Source: Cyanobacteria bacterium REEB446
GTDB lineage: Bacteria; Cyanobacteriota; Vampirovibrionia; LMEP-6097
Direction: 5' to 3'
Length of the DNA stretch: 64,000 bases
Assembly: GCA_018970325.1 (NCBI GenBank)
Contig: JAGWWP010000006.1
Coordinates: 1 to 64,000, forward strand
The notes under the pieces: model-generated
Database searches by the model: none
What the model saw: only the letters and a program-made list of their open reading frames with translations
Told to the model about the DNA's origin: nothing
Shown here: piece by piece, positions 63,193 to 64,000 of the stretch
How the letters are laid out: every line of letters starts with the position of its first letter
Numbering within the stretch: position 1 is the first letter of the stretch
Translations under genes and position numbers: made by a program

Positions 63193-64000
63193 TTAACAAG
63201 AATCATACTTTCGCACAGGAATTCCATCACCTCGATCAAATAAATTAATCATCAAATTAAATTGATCAGGGCTAAAAGAGCCAAATTGCTTTAATAAATG
63301 TTTTAAATACTCATCATCTCTTTTCGAGAAGAATAAGTCTTGATCAGGCTTATCAACCGAGCGATTTTCAACAAACTGGATCAATTCTTCAAGATAGTGA
63401 TGCCTAATATCTAAAGACTTGTAATGTTCTGGTTGTTTTTCTAAATCTTTTTGTATTTTTTTATGTACATCTTTGATAAATTTAATATCTTCTACTGCTA
63501 ATTTACCTTCAGTGACTGATGTTTTAAGTTCGGATAAAGGACTAAATAAATCATAATTTTTCTTCAATTTTTTTTGCCAATCAGCATGCTCAGCCCCAAT
63601 CAGTCCATCAAATCCTAACTCTGAACAGTATTTCCCAATTAATTGTGGGGCAATGGCAGTTACACTGCGTAAATCCTTTAGGTGCTCAACTTCCTTATCT
63701 GAACTTTTCATCACTGCGTCCAGGATTTGAAGATTTTTTTGAACACCCGTTAGTGCCTTTGATATTTTTTGTGCTTCCCATAAATCTTGATTACCTCTAC
63801 CCTGATAAGTTAGTACAACACTAGAGTCATTTTTTTTATCGACTAAAGAATCCAAAATTATAGATTCTTTAAATTTAGATGACAACCATCCTTGATATTG
63901 TTTTAAAAATTTTTGATAAATAGCTAAATTTTGATTTGTCCACTCGGAATTCTTTTCCTGAAATAATTTACTTGGATCCTTGCTTAATACATCTACCAAA
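63193..64000 (-). CDS. Hypothetical protein, partial (N-terminus beyond window)
   Basis: The frame is open to the window edge and ends with TAA-side text DRGDGIPVRKYDSC. The visible 268 residues are Lys/Asp/Glu/Leu-rich and mostly helical, without a signal, membrane helix or known motif (for example KKLKKNYDLFSPLSELKTSV and KDVHKKIQKDLEKQPEHY). The TTG at 63999 is not a likely start because the frame continues. It lies upstream of mnmG on the same strand, 34 bases away. No function can be assigned. Confidence 0.5.
   Translation of the reverse strand, partial: LVDVLSKDPSKLFQEKNSEWTNQNLAIYQKFLKQYQGWLSSKFKESIILDSLVDKKNDSSVVLTYQGRGNQDLWEAQKISKALTGVQKNLQILDAVMKSSDKEVEHLKDLRSVTAIAPQLIGKYCSELGFDGLIGAEHADWQKKLKKNYDLFSPLSELKTSVTEGKLAVEDIKFIKDVHKKIQKDLEKQPEHYKSLDIRHHYLEELIQFVENRSVDKPDQDLFFSKRDDEYLKHLLKQFGSFSPDQFNLMINLFDRGDGIPVRKYDSC

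Overview
The window is 64 kb of AT-rich, densely packed bacterial chromosome using the standard genetic code (TGA is a normal stop). The gene set fits a free-living or host-associated Gram-negative-type bacterium: peptidoglycan synthesis (murB, mraY, ldcA), a flagellar or type III export protein (flhB), a polysaccharide pyruvyl transferase, a SUF Fe-S operon with BolA and a CGFS glutaredoxin, and an Fe-S (6-4) photolyase. My best guess is a non-photosynthetic relative of Cyanobacteria (Melainabacteria/Vampirovibrionia-like). That rests on overall gene style only, because the window has no rRNA and no diagnostic marker.

Layout. 0.3-9 kb: protoporphyrinogen oxidase, groES-groEL with a perfect 15-bp terminator, murB, a secreted protein, gatA-holB. 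9-16.8 kb: hypothetical proteins and envelope or surface genes (purple-acid-phosphatase-like enzyme, two-domain glycosyltransferase, galE, sulfotransferase, DUF4214 protein), then a SLOG/DprA-like protein. 16.8-27.9 kb: pcrA helicase, a first DUF4143 AAA ATPase behind a perfect 22-bp palindrome, mraY, yggT, rsh (ppGpp), rph, thiN, a sodium:solute symporter. 27.9-30.1 kb: an unusual mirror-image arrangement of tiny membrane proteins around a coiled-coil membrane protein. 30-37.9 kb: lepA, csaB, flhB, malic enzyme, GT4 glycosyltransferase, nusG-secE. 38-41 kb: an apparently decaying acquired block (TetR regulator, internally deleted sterol-desaturase-like protein, amine oxidase broken by a 4-bp duplication). 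It lies between secE and tRNA-Trp, which are often neighbours in bacteria. 41-48 kb: (6-4) photolyase, two more DUF4143 ATPases, a pentapeptide-repeat membrane protein, a HepT/MntA toxin-antitoxin pair and a chimeric remnant of a second hepT. 48-64 kb: argG, hypothetical genes, ldcA, Rrf2-sufBCDS-bolA-grxD, hisD, a radical SAM protein, mnmG and a partial hypothetical gene.

The most interesting signals are these. (1) Three DUF4143 ATPases each have a different palindrome placed against the same GGGTAAAAT start-proximal promoter, and there is an orphan copy of one of them. (2) The small-membrane-protein cassettes occur in inverted duplicate with a shared 19-base upstream motif. (3) A dispersed repeat of about 35-50 bp with core CAATTTCTGCGTTTTC occurs between genes and, in frame, inside thiN. 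(4) Many first-in-operon genes have a -10-like hexamer only 6-10 bases before the start codon, the signature of leaderless mRNAs. All function calls come from reading the translations; no database search was run.
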